64,000 nt of DNA from Chryseosolibacter sp964551035 (GCA_964551035.1 CAZKBK010000007.1:62001-126000), one strand, 5' to 3'. Shown: positions 18,101 through 27,026, counted from the first letter of the stretch. Notes: generated by a model from the letters alone, not told the origin. Translations and numbers: made by a program.

Positions 18101-20761
18101 ACCGTCGGCGTCAACAGTGACCACGTCTACCGTGTGCGTTGTGTCGGTGAGGAGCATGCCGCGGCGGTCGCCCTGAGGCAGCCTGATGCCGGTGAACGAC
18201 GTGTACGGGTAGTAGGGAATGCTGAACCGGTCGATCGAAAAGTTTCCGCTTTCTTCGTAAGCTTTTCCCCTGAAAACGGCATTGAGCACACCTGGCGCGT
18301 TGCTTCCGGCATCGAGCGTCGCGTTGACCACCGCCTTGCCCTCTTCATTGGTGTAGCCGTCAAAAACGATCTCTGAATCGCTGTAGAAATCCCTTGACGG
18401 ATCTTCGAACACAAAATCGGGATAACGGTCAAACCGTGTAACGCCGCGGGTAAACATCACCTCGAATTCCGCGCGCAGGTTCTTGCCGGGCGCACCGTGG
18501 AGCCAGCTCACTTGCAGATTCCCTGAAAGCCTTGCGTCGTCGGCAGTGATTTTGTCTACGCCAAAATCCAGGTTGATACGCAGGCGGTTTGGCTTCACCA
18601 TTTCCACCTTGACGGGCTCGGTGAATGCCGCGCCGCCTACCTTCACGCGTGCCAGCCAATTCCCGGTAGGGGCATCCGGCGCCGTGGCCGTTGCAAAGTG
18701 GTAAAATCCATGCTCGCCGCCGGAGCGCACAATGCGACTGGTAACCTGTCCTTGCGGGTTTTGCAACTCAAAGACCACCGGGTGAGCATCCGGCACCAGT
18801 TGCATGCGGTCTTCAAGCATAAAGGTCATATACAATGAGTCACCCGGTCGCCACACGCCGCGTTCACCATAGAGAAATCCCTTGAGGCCGCGGTTGATCT
18901 TTTCGCCGCCCACGTCGAAGTTGCTGATGGAAAGGGCTTCACCATCGACCAGTTTCAGGTATCCGCGCTGCGCGCCATGCCGGGCAATAACCATGAACGG
19001 CGTGCTTTTCTGATCAATGATTACGCGACCCTGATTATCCGTTGTTGCTGTGCCGATGACCTGTTGCTGGAAATCGTAGAGATCCACGGTTACGCCGCTG
19101 AGAGGCGCGGTCGTCTTGAGATCGTTAACGAAGACGTGCGTTTTTCCGTCGCCCCCGCGTTTCGCGATGATTCCAAGGTCTGACGCAAGCACGTTGCGCC
19201 GGATCGCTTTGTCTCCGCGGTAGTATGACGAGTGGCAGGGGTTGTTGCGCTCAGACCAGTCGTAATCTCCACCATAGTAGTAATCCTCGTAGGAATCCCA
19301 ATAGCTTGATTCGTCGTCCTGGGCGGTCCACTCTTCAAGTTCGAAAGTCTGTTGGTCGTTGTCGATACCCGCTCCCTCCACGTTTTCACAACCATAGGCG
19401 ACGTACGGGCGCCGGAAGTTGATCTTGACCTGGTAGATCGCGCCCGGCTCCGCATTGATGAGGGTTGCCAGATCCAGTGTATACCTGTTCCACTTGGCGA
19501 GATCGGTTACGCCCGCGTTCTCCAGCGAGATGGTCTTTTTCACCACGGGCTTGCCTACCCGGCGCAGTTGGCTGTTTCCCGCCAGGTTGTTCACCTGAAG
19601 GAACTGGACGACATTGTTTTCAAATATTTTAATAACCTGAACATCGACGGACTTGAGGTTTACGGCCTCAAACGGCAGCACCAGGCCGTCGGAACTGGGA
19701 AGGATTGATCCTTTTCCGACAAACCGAACGGCCGGGTTCAGCAGTTCGAACACCACCTCATGCGTCGTGCGTTCCTTAAGGCGGTAGTCGAGCACATTTC
19801 TGATCCCGCTCTCGATGGTGAGGGTTTTGGTGCCGGTCTGACGCACGGGAGGATACACCCTGATCTCATTGTCCCTTATTTCGTAGTCGACGTTGTTGAT
19901 GCCGGCCACCGTGACGAGCCCGGCGAGGTTCTGACGTTCGTTCAGCGGATCCGAAAACTGGATGACGATATTCTGCGTCGCGCTTTGCTCTACCATCACG
20001 TTGGTCACCTTGAAATCACCCAGCGCGGGGATTTCAATTTCCCGCGAGTCGGATTGTTTGATGTTGAGGGCGCCGCCATCAATGTGGACGGTGACCTTCG
20101 ACGCGCTCTCTTTCCGCGCAACCTCTTCGATGGTAAAAAGGTGTTGCTTCCCTTCGTCTGTGTGGCTCCAGTTGACCTTTAGCGCCTCACCATCCTGCAA
20201 CACGGAAAGCATTTTTTCCACCGCGTCGTTATCCGCAAAGTCGGAAGTATGGAGAAGGCCTTCGATGCGTTGACGTTTCAGATCGGTCTTGACGTAGGGT
20301 TTCACATTTTGAATCGTTAGTTCAAAATGGAGGGGTATCACCTGGAATGAGTAGGCGAACGTTTCCAGGCTTTGGGGAATATCCTCGACGAGCTTTGAAA
20401 GAAAAAAACGAAGTTCGTACACCTGCCCTGATGCGAGCCGTTGGTCAGGCCGGAATTCCACCGTTCGTTGGTCGAGCCAGACCGTCTTCCCGCTAACCGC
20501 GGGTGAAAGTTCAAAAAGCTTCACAGCACTCTCCTGCCCGATCAAGGTCGAATCCACCGCTTCGGAAGCCAGAATGATTCGAATCGCGGCACCGGAGTTG
20601 ATCACCCCAGCCGTGTAAGACGAGATGAACTGACCGAAAGCCGGGTTAACCGCCGCGTCGACCGGTTTTGTGCCTTTGGAAGCGGTGAAGTAGAATATGC
20701 CCCCTGCGGTAATAGCGACAACCACCGCGCCAAGGGCAATTTTTCGGAATGAGGGTTTCAT
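15191..20761 (-). CDS. bacterial alpha-2-macroglobulin family protein
   Basis: 1856 residues. N-terminal membrane anchor or signal (IALGAVVVAITAGGIFYF), then a series of macroglobulin-like beta domains, a bait-region area, and the thioester motif YPYGCIEQ with Cys at about residue 1404. Downstream is an alpha/alpha-toroid-like region with SDGGFSYWPGGENSDSWGS, as in complement C3-like thioester domains. These proteins trap foreign proteases in the periplasm through the thioester and are linked with PBP1C. A Tyr/Asp/Glu-rich low-complexity segment lies near residue 485. It is the first gene of the four-gene minus-strand module; the 124-bp gap to the divergent mscS-like gene holds both promoters. 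Confidence 0.93.
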   Translation of the reverse strand: MKPSFRKIALGAVVVAITAGGIFYFTASKGTKPVDAAVNPAFGQFISSYTAGVINSGAAIRIILASEAVDSTLIGQESAVKLFELSPAVSGKTVWLDQRTVEFRPDQRLASGQVYELRFFLSKLVEDIPQSLETFAYSFQVIPLHFELTIQNVKPYVKTDLKRQRIEGLLHTSDFADNDAVEKMLSVLQDGEALKVNWSHTDEGKQHLFTIEEVARKESASKVTVHIDGGALNIKQSDSREIEIPALGDFKVTNVMVEQSATQNIVIQFSDPLNERQNLAGLVTVAGINNVDYEIRDNEIRVYPPVRQTGTKTLTIESGIRNVLDYRLKERTTHEVVFELLNPAVRFVGKGSILPSSDGLVLPFEAVNLKSVDVQVIKIFENNVVQFLQVNNLAGNSQLRRVGKPVVKKTISLENAGVTDLAKWNRYTLDLATLINAEPGAIYQVKINFRRPYVAYGCENVEGAGIDNDQQTFELEEWTAQDDESSYWDSYEDYYYGGDYDWSERNNPCHSSYYRGDKAIRRNVLASDLGIIAKRGGDGKTHVFVNDLKTTAPLSGVTVDLYDFQQQVIGTATTDNQGRVIIDQKSTPFMVIARHGAQRGYLKLVDGEALSISNFDVGGEKINRGLKGFLYGERGVWRPGDSLYMTFMLEDRMQLVPDAHPVVFELQNPQGQVTSRIVRSGGEHGFYHFATATAPDAPTGNWLARVKVGGAAFTEPVKVEMVKPNRLRINLDFGVDKITADDARLSGNLQVSWLHGAPGKNLRAEFEVMFTRGVTRFDRYPDFVFEDPSRDFYSDSEIVFDGYTNEEGKAVVNATLDAGSNAPGVLNAVFRGKAYEESGNFSIDRFSIPYYPYTSFTGIRLPQGDRRGMLLTDTTHTVDVVTVDADGAPVSRDNVEMSLYKIEWRWWWDNTDEGAVYLGGSSSRLISSGKIRTSSGGKGSWKFKVNYPEWGRFLVRAYDPVSGHSTARIVYIDWPGWAGRARGGSMGATMLSFNADKAAYNVGEIATVTIPGSGQGRALVSIENGSRVINSYWVETQKGDTPFSFDVTADMAPNAFIHITSLQPHAQTLNDLPIRQYGVIPMQVEDPATHLEPVIEMPEVLEPGQEVTVKVSEKTDRAMTYTVAVVDEGLLDLTRFRTPDPWKRFYAREALGVRTWDLYDQVMGAFGSRVERLLAIGGGDEGEKEEDAKANRFKPVVKFFGPFTIDGGTGEHTFTMPQYIGSVKTMVVAGYDGAYGNAEKATPVRKPLMVLATLPRVLGPEEKVTLPVTLFAMEKDISEVNITVKTSGPVQVADASRTVTMTGTDMTVNFDLNVKSALGVGKIEVTATSGSYSAADVIEIDIRNPNPPITRVEEKILEGGQSWSTDVSAVGLAGTNSAVLEVSSIPPINLGQRMKYLLQYPYGCIEQTTSTVFPQLYVHRVKALSEAEKTKIQNNVRAGIDRLKSFQQSDGGFSYWPGGENSDSWGSTYAGHFLVEAEANGYFVPGDIVRKWKKYQKRKAQMWRKHQEASSSELIQAYRLYSLALAGEAELAAMNKLREQGNLPPTAAWMLAAAYAKAGQPEAAKNLVQNLPTTVKSYQELAYSYGSGHRDKAIILETLVLIGERTKAFEVLKEISSALSDPSKWMSTQTVAWCLKSVASFAGAEQRGPMKFTYTYNGKDVDASTDLPVAQVPIAVDGVAARALKVTSASSGTLFARVIAEGTPARGNETEDANNLAISIAYKDMEGQPIDPGQLEQGTEFMASVTVSNPGFRGEYKNLVINQIFPSGWEINNLRLTGDEAMSKGDVPTYQDIRDDRVYTFFDLAAGKRKTFEVQLTASYAGTFYLPSVSCEAMYDKSIHARKKGQVVRVSRPAIQ

Positions 20762-20885
20762 AGTGGGAAGATTTAGGAGTGCGAATATCAGCGATTCCGG
20801 TATAGTTTTTTACCCTTTTCAAGATAAAAAAAATTAGACTAATCCTACACCACATTTCTCAATCCTTTAATTTCACCCCACGAAC

Positions 20886-21980
20886 ATGGAGGATCTCTTA
20901 AACCAGGAATTTTTCAACAATACCGTCGAAGGGTATCTCATTGTGGTTGGCGTTGTGCTGGCGGGCATCCTCGTGCTGGCCCTGGTCAAGCGCATCGTCA
21001 TCTCGCGACTCAAGATCGCCGCGGGAAAAACGGAGGGCACCACCGACGACTTTGTCGTTAACAGTGTCGATCGTTTTGCACTCCCCATTCTCCTTTTTTC
21101 GCTGATCTATTGGGCACTCACATTCCTGACCCTCAGCGCCAGGGTACAGGGTGTCATAGAGGTTGCGACAACGGTGGTGATCACCTACTACGTCATCCGG
21201 CTCATCTCCTCGGTAATCATGCAGCTGCTCCGGGCGCGCATCCAGCGTAGAGACCAGGCCGGCCAGAAGATCAAGCAACTGGGCGGCCTTATGTTGGTGA
21301 TCAACATCTTCATTTGGATCATCGGCATTATCTTTCTGTTGGAGAACCTCGGTCAGGATGTCAGCGCCATCATTGCGGGCCTCGGTATCGGTGGTATTGC
21401 CATCGCCCTCGCAGCGCAAAACATCCTGGGAGACCTTTTCAACTATTTTGTTATCTATTTCGACAAGCCCTTCGAGGTTGGAGACTTCATCATCTTTGAC
21501 GACAAACTTGGCACCGTCGAATATCTCGGCATCAAGACTACCCGCATACGGTGCCTGTCCGGGGAACAACTCATCATCGGCAACTCGAACCTGACCTCCG
21601 CGCGGGTTCACAACTACAAGCGGATGTATGAACGCCGCGTGGTATTCAACCTGAACCTCGACTTCCGGACGCCACTGGAAAAGATCCGCCAGGTTCCGCT
21701 GATCATTAAGTCGATCGTCGGGGAGCAATCCGGCACCCGTTTTGACCGGTCACATTTTTTCGCCTACGGAGACTGGAGCCTGCGCTTTGAAACCGTGTAT
21801 TATGTCCTGAGCCCCGACTACAATCTCTACGCCGACATCCAGCAGGCCATCAATATCCGTATCCACGAGGAATTCAGCCGGAATGAAATCTATTTCGTGA
21901 CGGGTTTTCACTTGCAACTGGCACCATCGGACGAAGAAGGGAAGAAAAGCAATATCGATCCCCCTGAGCCCGAGGCGTAA
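20886..21980 (+). CDS. MscS-family mechanosensitive ion channel
   Basis: 364 residues. Several N-terminal membrane helices (residues about 17-40, 60-90, 95-115, 140-160) precede the pore helix GLGIGGIAIALAAQNILGDL (about residues 160-180), the glycine/alanine-packed TM3 typical of MscS. The beta domain follows (YFDKPFEVGDFIIFDDKLGTVEYLGI). It would release solutes on hypo-osmotic shock. It diverges from the alpha-2-macroglobulin gene and is followed 33 bp later by an L,D-transpeptidase. A weak -7-like TAATTTCA lies about 20 bases before the start. Confidence 0.93.
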   Translation: MEDLLNQEFFNNTVEGYLIVVGVVLAGILVLALVKRIVISRLKIAAGKTEGTTDDFVVNSVDRFALPILLFSLIYWALTFLTLSARVQGVIEVATTVVITYYVIRLISSVIMQLLRARIQRRDQAGQKIKQLGGLMLVINIFIWIIGIIFLLENLGQDVSAIIAGLGIGGIAIALAAQNILGDLFNYFVIYFDKPFEVGDFIIFDDKLGTVEYLGIKTTRIRCLSGEQLIIGNSNLTSARVHNYKRMYERRVVFNLNLDFRTPLEKIRQVPLIIKSIVGEQSGTRFDRSHFFAYGDWSLRFETVYYVLSPDYNLYADIQQAINIRIHEEFSRNEIYFVTGFHLQLAPSDEEGKKSNIDPPEPEA

Positions 21981-22013
21981 AAGGCCGTTCTTCGGAAATA
22001 TTCTGGCACCATT

Positions 22014-22814
22014 ATGGAAATGGAGGAGATGTTGCATCCATTCCCAAATGAATTCTTTGCCATGATTAGCCCTGCACTGATTTTGTCGCTGATGATCGCC
22101 CTCCAACAACCCTCCTTCAAGGAAACCCAACTCAGAAACGCGCGGGTGCGGACAGCCTATGATGAGAAAGAAGCCATCGTAAAGCAGTACTTTCAACACA
22201 AAGGCCTCGTGTATGACGGATTCAGTCTGTTCATCCGGGCCCTAAAGGAAGAGCAGGCAGTCGAGGTGTGGGTCAAGGCCACCAACAAGAGCACATTTAC
22301 GCTACTGACAACCTACGACTTTTGCAGCTCGTCGGGCGTACTCGGACCGAAACGGAAGGAGGGCGACCTTCAGATTCCTGAAGGCATTTATTATATCAAC
22401 CACTTCAACCCATTGAGTAATTTCTATTTGTCGCTGGGGGTGAGTTATCCCAATGCATCCGACCGGATCCTCAGCGACAAGAAAGCCCCCGGCGGCGCAA
22501 TCTACGTGCATGGGAACTGTGTGACACTGGGATGCATCCCCATTACGGACGAAAGAATAAAAGAACTCTACGTGCTGGCCGTTGAGGCGCGGAACAACGG
22601 GCAAACAAAAATCCCCATCCACATTTACCCCACGCGCATGAATGAGGAGGGCATGAGCCGTCTCAAGACAGCTTATGCGTCAAATCCAGGTCTGATCAGC
22701 TTTTGGGAAAATCTGCGCGGTATCTACGCGGACTTCGAAACGGGAAAATCGCTCAAGGCGGTCAAGGTCAACGCCAGGGGTGAATACTACTTTCCAACGA
22801 CAGCGTTTCAATAG
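22014..22814 (+). CDS. L,D-transpeptidase (YkuD) family protein
   Basis: 266 residues. The catalytic signature HGNCVTLGCIPI (Cys in GC, about residue 183, with the upstream His-Gly) marks a YkuD-type L,D-transpeptidase, which crosslinks peptidoglycan or attaches proteins through 3-3 or related bonds. ATG 22014 is the longest start. ATG 22062 gives a compact signal-peptide-like N-terminus (MISPALILSLMIALQQ) and may be the true one. It probably acts in the periplasm. The gene converges on the aromatic operon with only 5 bp between the two stop codons. Confidence 0.88.
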   Translation: MEMEEMLHPFPNEFFAMISPALILSLMIALQQPSFKETQLRNARVRTAYDEKEAIVKQYFQHKGLVYDGFSLFIRALKEEQAVEVWVKATNKSTFTLLTTYDFCSSSGVLGPKRKEGDLQIPEGIYYINHFNPLSNFYLSLGVSYPNASDRILSDKKAPGGAIYVHGNCVTLGCIPITDERIKELYVLAVEARNNGQTKIPIHIYPTRMNEEGMSRLKTAYASNPGLISFWENLRGIYADFETGKSLKAVKVNARGEYYFPTTAFQ

Positions 22815-22819
22815 GTTGT

Positions 22820-23923
22820 CTACACCCTTTCCTCTACCTTGTTCATCACACGCGTTTGTACCTGGATCGATTCCTGGTGGATCAACTTTAAAAGTTCGTT
22901 GGTGAATTCTTCGTCGAGGCCCATGGCCCTGCCGAGCGCAAGCCGGGTTTGAATGATTTCTTCCCACCGGCGCACCTGGAGAATGGTTACATTATTCTCC
23001 TTTTTGTACTGGCCGATCTTCTCGGATATCTTCATCCGCGACGCGAGCTTTTGCATGATCTCATCATCGAGTTGGTCGATCTGTTCCCGGAGGATTCCCA
23101 GTGTGTCTTTAAATGTCTTGCTCTCGGAGTTCACCTCGCGGGCAACGAGCCCGTCAACGATCTTCAAAAGCGCTGCGGGCGTAACTTGCTGTTTGGCGTC
23201 ACTCCACGCCGCATCGGGGTTGATGTGCGCTTCGATCATCAGGCCATCCATGTCGAGATCAAGTGCCTTCTGAGCGATCAGGGCAATCAGGTCACGGCTA
23301 CCCGAAATGTGGCTGGGGTCACAAACGATGTTGAGATCAGGGATACGTGTCTTGAGTTCAATGGAAATATCCCACATGGGCGCGTTGCGGAAAGGCCCTT
23401 TTTCGAACGACGAAAACCCCCGATGGATAGCCGCCAGCTTCACAATCCCTGCTTTGTTGAGGCGTTCAAGCGCGCCGATCCATAGTTCGAGATCCGGATT
23501 CACGGGGTTTTTTACCAGGACGGGGATGTCGACGCCTTTCAGCGCGTCTGCAATTTCCTGAACGGAAAACGGATTCACCGTTGTTCGTGCGCCGACCCAA
23601 AGAATGTCGACGCCTTCTTTCAAACAAGCCTCAACGTGCGCGGCATTGGCCACCTCGGTAGTGACGGGCAGCCCTGTCTCTTTGCCTGCCCGAACCAACC
23701 ACTTCAAACCTTCCACGCCGGCGCCCTCGTACTGCCCCGGTCTCGTCCGCGGTTTCCAGATGCCCGCGCGGATGGCGTGTACTTTCCCCGTTGCGGCGAT
23801 CTGCCGGGCTGTCGCCACCGTCTGTTCCTCAGTTTCCGCGCTGCAGGGCCCGCTGATAATTACCGGCTTGCCGCCCGTGGGGAGCCAGGACGAAATGGGC
23901 TCAAGTTGCAATGTCTTTTTCAT
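22820..23923 (-). CDS. bifunctional DAHP synthase / chorismate mutase
   Basis: 367 residues. Residues 1-260 are a type I-beta DAHP synthase (GPCSAETEEQ, AGIWKPRTRPGQYEG, WVGARTT, CDPSHISGSRD, LMIEAHINPDAAWSDA), joining PEP and erythrose 4-phosphate. Residues 270-367 are an AroQ chorismate mutase (LREQIDQLDDEIMQKLASRM, KIGQYKKENN). This C-terminal fusion is known in Bacteroidetes and in such enzymes the mutase half mediates feedback by prephenate. The ATG overlaps the tyrA stop (ATGA). It is the last gene of the pheA operon, so the entry step of the whole shikimate pathway falls under the Phe/Tyr attenuator upstream. Confidence 0.93.
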   Translation of the reverse strand: MKKTLQLEPISSWLPTGGKPVIISGPCSAETEEQTVATARQIAATGKVHAIRAGIWKPRTRPGQYEGAGVEGLKWLVRAGKETGLPVTTEVANAAHVEACLKEGVDILWVGARTTVNPFSVQEIADALKGVDIPVLVKNPVNPDLELWIGALERLNKAGIVKLAAIHRGFSSFEKGPFRNAPMWDISIELKTRIPDLNIVCDPSHISGSRDLIALIAQKALDLDMDGLMIEAHINPDAAWSDAKQQVTPAALLKIVDGLVAREVNSESKTFKDTLGILREQIDQLDDEIMQKLASRMKISEKIGQYKKENNVTILQVRRWEEIIQTRLALGRAMGLDEEFTNELLKLIHQESIQVQTRVMNKVEERV

Positions 23924-24825
23924 GATTTATTCGTTATGGAGTTTTCGGTTTCTTTGATTTTTGTTTGTTGATTCAATTCAATGCCGTCGAGAACACTGCG
24001 GATCCTGTTGGCCTCGGTCATGATCCGGTGCAGTTCGCCTACATCCTTCTTCATCAAATAGTATTGAAATCGTTGAAGGTGCATGATGTACTCAAGCAAA
24101 GCCTGACTGAGGTATTCGGCGTTCTGTTCAAAAATCGGCGCCCACATGTCGGGTGAACTTTTCGCCAGCCGCACCGTCGATGCAAAACCACTTCCCGCAA
24201 GGTTAAAAATGTTCTTTTGATCGTTTTCAATGTCGAGAACGGTTTGCCCGAGCAGGAACGCGCTCACGTGCGACAGGTGAGAAACGTAGGCGACGTGCCG
24301 GTCGTGTTCTACGGGATCCATGAAAATACTGCGCATGCCCAATGCCTGGAATGCCTGCTCGCCAACGTGCAATGCAGCGGAGGATGACTTTTCTTTCTCG
24401 CAAATGATGTTCAGTTTTCCGGTAAACAGACCGCTGAGCGCGGCATCAGGCCCCGAATTCTCCGTACCCGCGAGGGGGTGAGCGGCAACAAACTGTTCCC
24501 GGCGCTTGTGATTTTCCAGCGCCTTGCAGATCTGCCCCTTTGTCGATCCCGTGTCAATTACCACGGCGCCCGGTGCTGCCAGGTCCAGCACTTTCAAGAG
24601 CACCGTCCGGATGGCGTTAACCGGAATTGCGGTGAGTATGAGGTCGGACGACGCGACAGCCTCCTCGAGCGGCGCTACCCGATCGACAAGACCACGGGCA
24701 ATTGCACGCGCCGCGTGCTCCGTATTTTCGTCTACGCCCGTCAACTCCGTTGCCAGGCCCGCTTTGCGCAGGTCGATGGCAATGCTCCCACCTATCAATC
24801 CTAAACCAATAATCGTCGTTTTCAT
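23920..24825 (-). CDS. tyrA: prephenate dehydrogenase
   Basis: 301 residues. An N-terminal Rossmann motif GLGLIGGSIAIDL binds the dinucleotide. The motifs IDTGSTKGQI, HPLAGTENSGPDAA and HVAYVSHLSHVSAFLL are those of TyrA, which converts prephenate to 4-hydroxyphenylpyruvate. There is no fused ACT or mutase domain. It overlaps the next gene by ATGA and starts 8 bp after the aminotransferase stop. It supplies the tyrosine branch, while pheA at the operon head supplies the phenylalanine branch. Confidence 0.94.
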   Translation of the reverse strand: MKTTIIGLGLIGGSIAIDLRKAGLATELTGVDENTEHAARAIARGLVDRVAPLEEAVASSDLILTAIPVNAIRTVLLKVLDLAAPGAVVIDTGSTKGQICKALENHKRREQFVAAHPLAGTENSGPDAALSGLFTGKLNIICEKEKSSSAALHVGEQAFQALGMRSIFMDPVEHDRHVAYVSHLSHVSAFLLGQTVLDIENDQKNIFNLAGSGFASTVRLAKSSPDMWAPIFEQNAEYLSQALLEYIMHLQRFQYYLMKKDVGELHRIMTEANRIRSVLDGIELNQQTKIKETENSITNKS

Positions 24826-24833
24826 TTCCTTCG

Positions 24834-26042
24834 TTATAAACCTATCTTTTCACCCTTCGCCGTGGAACGCGTTCGCTGATAGTGTTCGATGCGCTGAAAG
24901 GCTTCCTCGAGTTTTTCCTCCGTGCTGCACAGGGAAATTCGTATGTAGCGCCGGCCGGCATCTCCAAAGATGAAGCCAGGCGTAATGAAGACCTTCGTCG
25001 CATAGAGAATGTCATCGATCCACTTTTCAACGTCGTCAACACGATCGGGCGCCTTCGCCCACACAAAAAGGCCTGACTGCGCCTGCGACCATGAACATTC
25101 CAGCGCCTTCAATATCTTCAACGCCGCCACTTTCCTGCGACGGTACACTTCGTTCAGGGCGTCAAACCATGCTTCGCCGTTCTTAAGGGCCTCGACCGCG
25201 GCATCCTGTAACCCCAGAAACATCCCGGAGTCCATGTTGCTTTTCACCCGGAGTACGGCGTCGACATATTCCTTTCTCCCCGCAATCCATCCCAACCGCC
25301 ACCCGGCCATGTTATGGGATTTGGAAAGGGAGTTCAGTTCGAGGGCTACATCTTCGCTTCCTTCAACCGACAAAATACTTTGCGGCGATTCATTGAGGAT
25401 GAGGCTGTAGGGATTATCGTTAATAATAAGGAACCTGTGCTTTCGCGCCAGATCGACAAGGGCTTTCATCTCATCGCGTGAGGCCGTCTTGCCCGTTGGC
25501 ATATGCGGAAAATTCACCCACATCAGTTTCACCTTCGAAAGATCTTCCTTCTCCAGCGACTCAATGTCAACTTTCCAGTTGTCTTCTTCCATCATTCGAT
25601 AGGTGCGGAGCTTCGCCCCTACCAGCGCAGCCACCGATGCGTAGGTCGGATAGCCAGGATTGGGAATCAGCACTTCCTCATCCGCGTCGACGAATGCCAT
25701 GGAAATGTGCATGATCCCCTCTTTCGAGCCCATCAATGGAAGGATCATTGTTTCCGGATCAAGCGCGACACCGTATGTCCGTTGGTAAAACGCGGCAATG
25801 GCATTGCGGAACGCGGCGATTCCCTTGTAGCTTTGATAGCCATGGTGCGAAGGATTTCGGGCGGAGTCCGTGAGCGCTTCGATGGTATTGACGGACGGCG
25901 CCTGATCCGGGCTGCCGATGCCAAGGTTGATCACGCGGTGTTCGGGCGTATCAAGGCTCCGCACTTCCGCCAGTTTTCGGCTGAAGTAGTACTCCTCAAC
26001 CTGCTCGATCCTTTTTGCCGTTTGTATCATCTCAATGCTCAT
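24834..26042 (-). CDS. PLP-dependent aminotransferase of the aromatic operon
   Basis: 402 residues from ATG 26042 (MSIEMIQTAKRIEQVEEYYF); an in-frame start ten codons earlier exists. It is a fold-type I class I/II aminotransferase: NLGIGSPDQAPS near the N-terminus, NPGYPTYASVAALVGA, NDNPYSLILNE, and the PLP-lysine motif NSLSKSHNMAGWRLGW. In this operon it most likely transaminates prephenate (to arogenate) or the phenyl- and hydroxyphenylpyruvates; the sequence alone does not fix the substrate. A LL-diaminopimelate-type aminotransferase is the main alternative by family resemblance. Confidence 0.85.
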   Translation of the reverse strand: MSIEMIQTAKRIEQVEEYYFSRKLAEVRSLDTPEHRVINLGIGSPDQAPSVNTIEALTDSARNPSHHGYQSYKGIAAFRNAIAAFYQRTYGVALDPETMILPLMGSKEGIMHISMAFVDADEEVLIPNPGYPTYASVAALVGAKLRTYRMMEEDNWKVDIESLEKEDLSKVKLMWVNFPHMPTGKTASRDEMKALVDLARKHRFLIINDNPYSLILNESPQSILSVEGSEDVALELNSLSKSHNMAGWRLGWIAGRKEYVDAVLRVKSNMDSGMFLGLQDAAVEALKNGEAWFDALNEVYRRRKVAALKILKALECSWSQAQSGLFVWAKAPDRVDDVEKWIDDILYATKVFITPGFIFGDAGRRYIRISLCSTEEKLEEAFQRIEHYQRTRSTAKGEKIGL

Positions 26043-26100
26043 GTTTACAATCCTATCAACGAAACCTACCACCCTAACAACTAATCAACTGGCCAACTTA

Positions 26101-26180
26101 ACTCCAAACTTTAAACTTCGAACTCCAAACTTTAAACTTCGAACTCCAAAACTTTAAACTTCGAACTCCAAACTTTAAAC
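26101..26180. repeat. heptamer-based tandem repeat between pheA and the aminotransferase
   Basis: The unit is 21 nt, itself three related heptamers on the plus strand: ACTCCAA, ACTTTAA, ACTTCGA. Copies: 26101-26121, 26122-26142, 26143-26164 (one extra A) and a partial fourth 26165-26180. It fills most of the 144-bp gap inside the operon and contains no stem-loop or T-run. Regular 7-nt spacing also appears in two gaps of the ilv operon. Confidence 0.9.
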
Positions 26181-26186
26181 TAAATC

Positions 26187-27026
26187 CTAGTACTCAACCC
26201 TTCCCTTCCTGTACTCTCCCAGCACATTCAAATTTCTGACCTGCCGCAGCACCTGTTGCAAGGCGTCATCATAGGCACTGCGTTTTTCCCATTCGATGTC
26301 CACGTGAATCGAATACTCACTCGGTTTTCCGATGATGGGGATTGACTGGATCTTGGTGAGGTTGATGTTGTTGTTTTTGAACGTCATCAACGCTTCTGCC
26401 AGGCTGCCCACTTCATTCGCGACCTCGAACGACAACGACGCCTTGTTGCCCTCTGGCTGCCCGTTGCGTTTCTTGGAAAGAACGAGAAACCGCGTAAAAT
26501 TCTTTTTGTGCGTTTCAATCCGCTTTTCAAGAATCGCCAGACCGAACTTGTTGGCGGTGGCTTCATTGCCTATTGCGGCCGTATCCCGCAATTGAAAATC
26601 GGAAAGCTTTTTGGCCGAAAGCGCGGTGTCGTCACTCTCCCTTACCTGGATTCCGTTGAGGGAATGAATGAATTCCGAACATTGGCGAATGGCCATGGGA
26701 TGAGACTCGATCGCCCTGATGTCCGTGAAACTGACGCCAGGCAACGCCAGCAAGTGCATGTGAATGGGAAGATAAATTTCTCCGATGATGCTGAAGTGAT
26801 AGGTTTGCAAAAGAAAATAGTTGGGGAGGATGCTTCCGGCGATTGAGTTCTCTATGGCCATGACGGCATAGTCGGCCTCTCCCCCGTTCAGGTGCTCGCA
26901 CAAGGTGTGAAACGAAAGGCACTCCACCGTTTCAATCGGATCTTTGAACCACGACAAGGCGGCGATCTCGTGAAAACTTGTCGCGATGCCCTGAATGGCG
27001 ACTCTTGTTTTTGTACGCTTTTCCAT
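26187..27026 (-). CDS. pheA: prephenate dehydratase
   Basis: 279 residues, without a chorismate mutase domain. The catalytic part includes AIENSIAGSI, IESHPMAIRQC and the NFTRFLVL segment whose TRF triad is typical of prephenate dehydratases. The C-terminal ACT domain (about residues 195-275) carries GSLAEALMTF and IQSIPI, the phenylalanine-binding region. It makes phenylpyruvate. It is the first structural gene of a minus-strand operon and lies downstream of a Phe/Tyr-rich leader peptide and terminator, indicating attenuation control in addition to ACT-domain feedback. Confidence 0.95.
   Translation of the reverse strand: MEKRTKTRVAIQGIATSFHEIAALSWFKDPIETVECLSFHTLCEHLNGGEADYAVMAIENSIAGSILPNYFLLQTYHFSIIGEIYLPIHMHLLALPGVSFTDIRAIESHPMAIRQCSEFIHSLNGIQVRESDDTALSAKKLSDFQLRDTAAIGNEATANKFGLAILEKRIETHKKNFTRFLVLSKKRNGQPEGNKASLSFEVANEVGSLAEALMTFKNNNINLTKIQSIPIIGKPSEYSIHVDIEWEKRSAYDDALQQVLRQVRNLNVLGEYRKGRVEY

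Noticed and set aside
20898..21728. 276-codon minus-strand frame opposite the MscS gene
   Set aside because: Acidic, repetitive composition typical of an antisense shadow; the plus strand has clear MscS motifs.
26101..26180. CRISPR array
   Set aside because: Repeats are directly contiguous without spacers and no cas genes are present.
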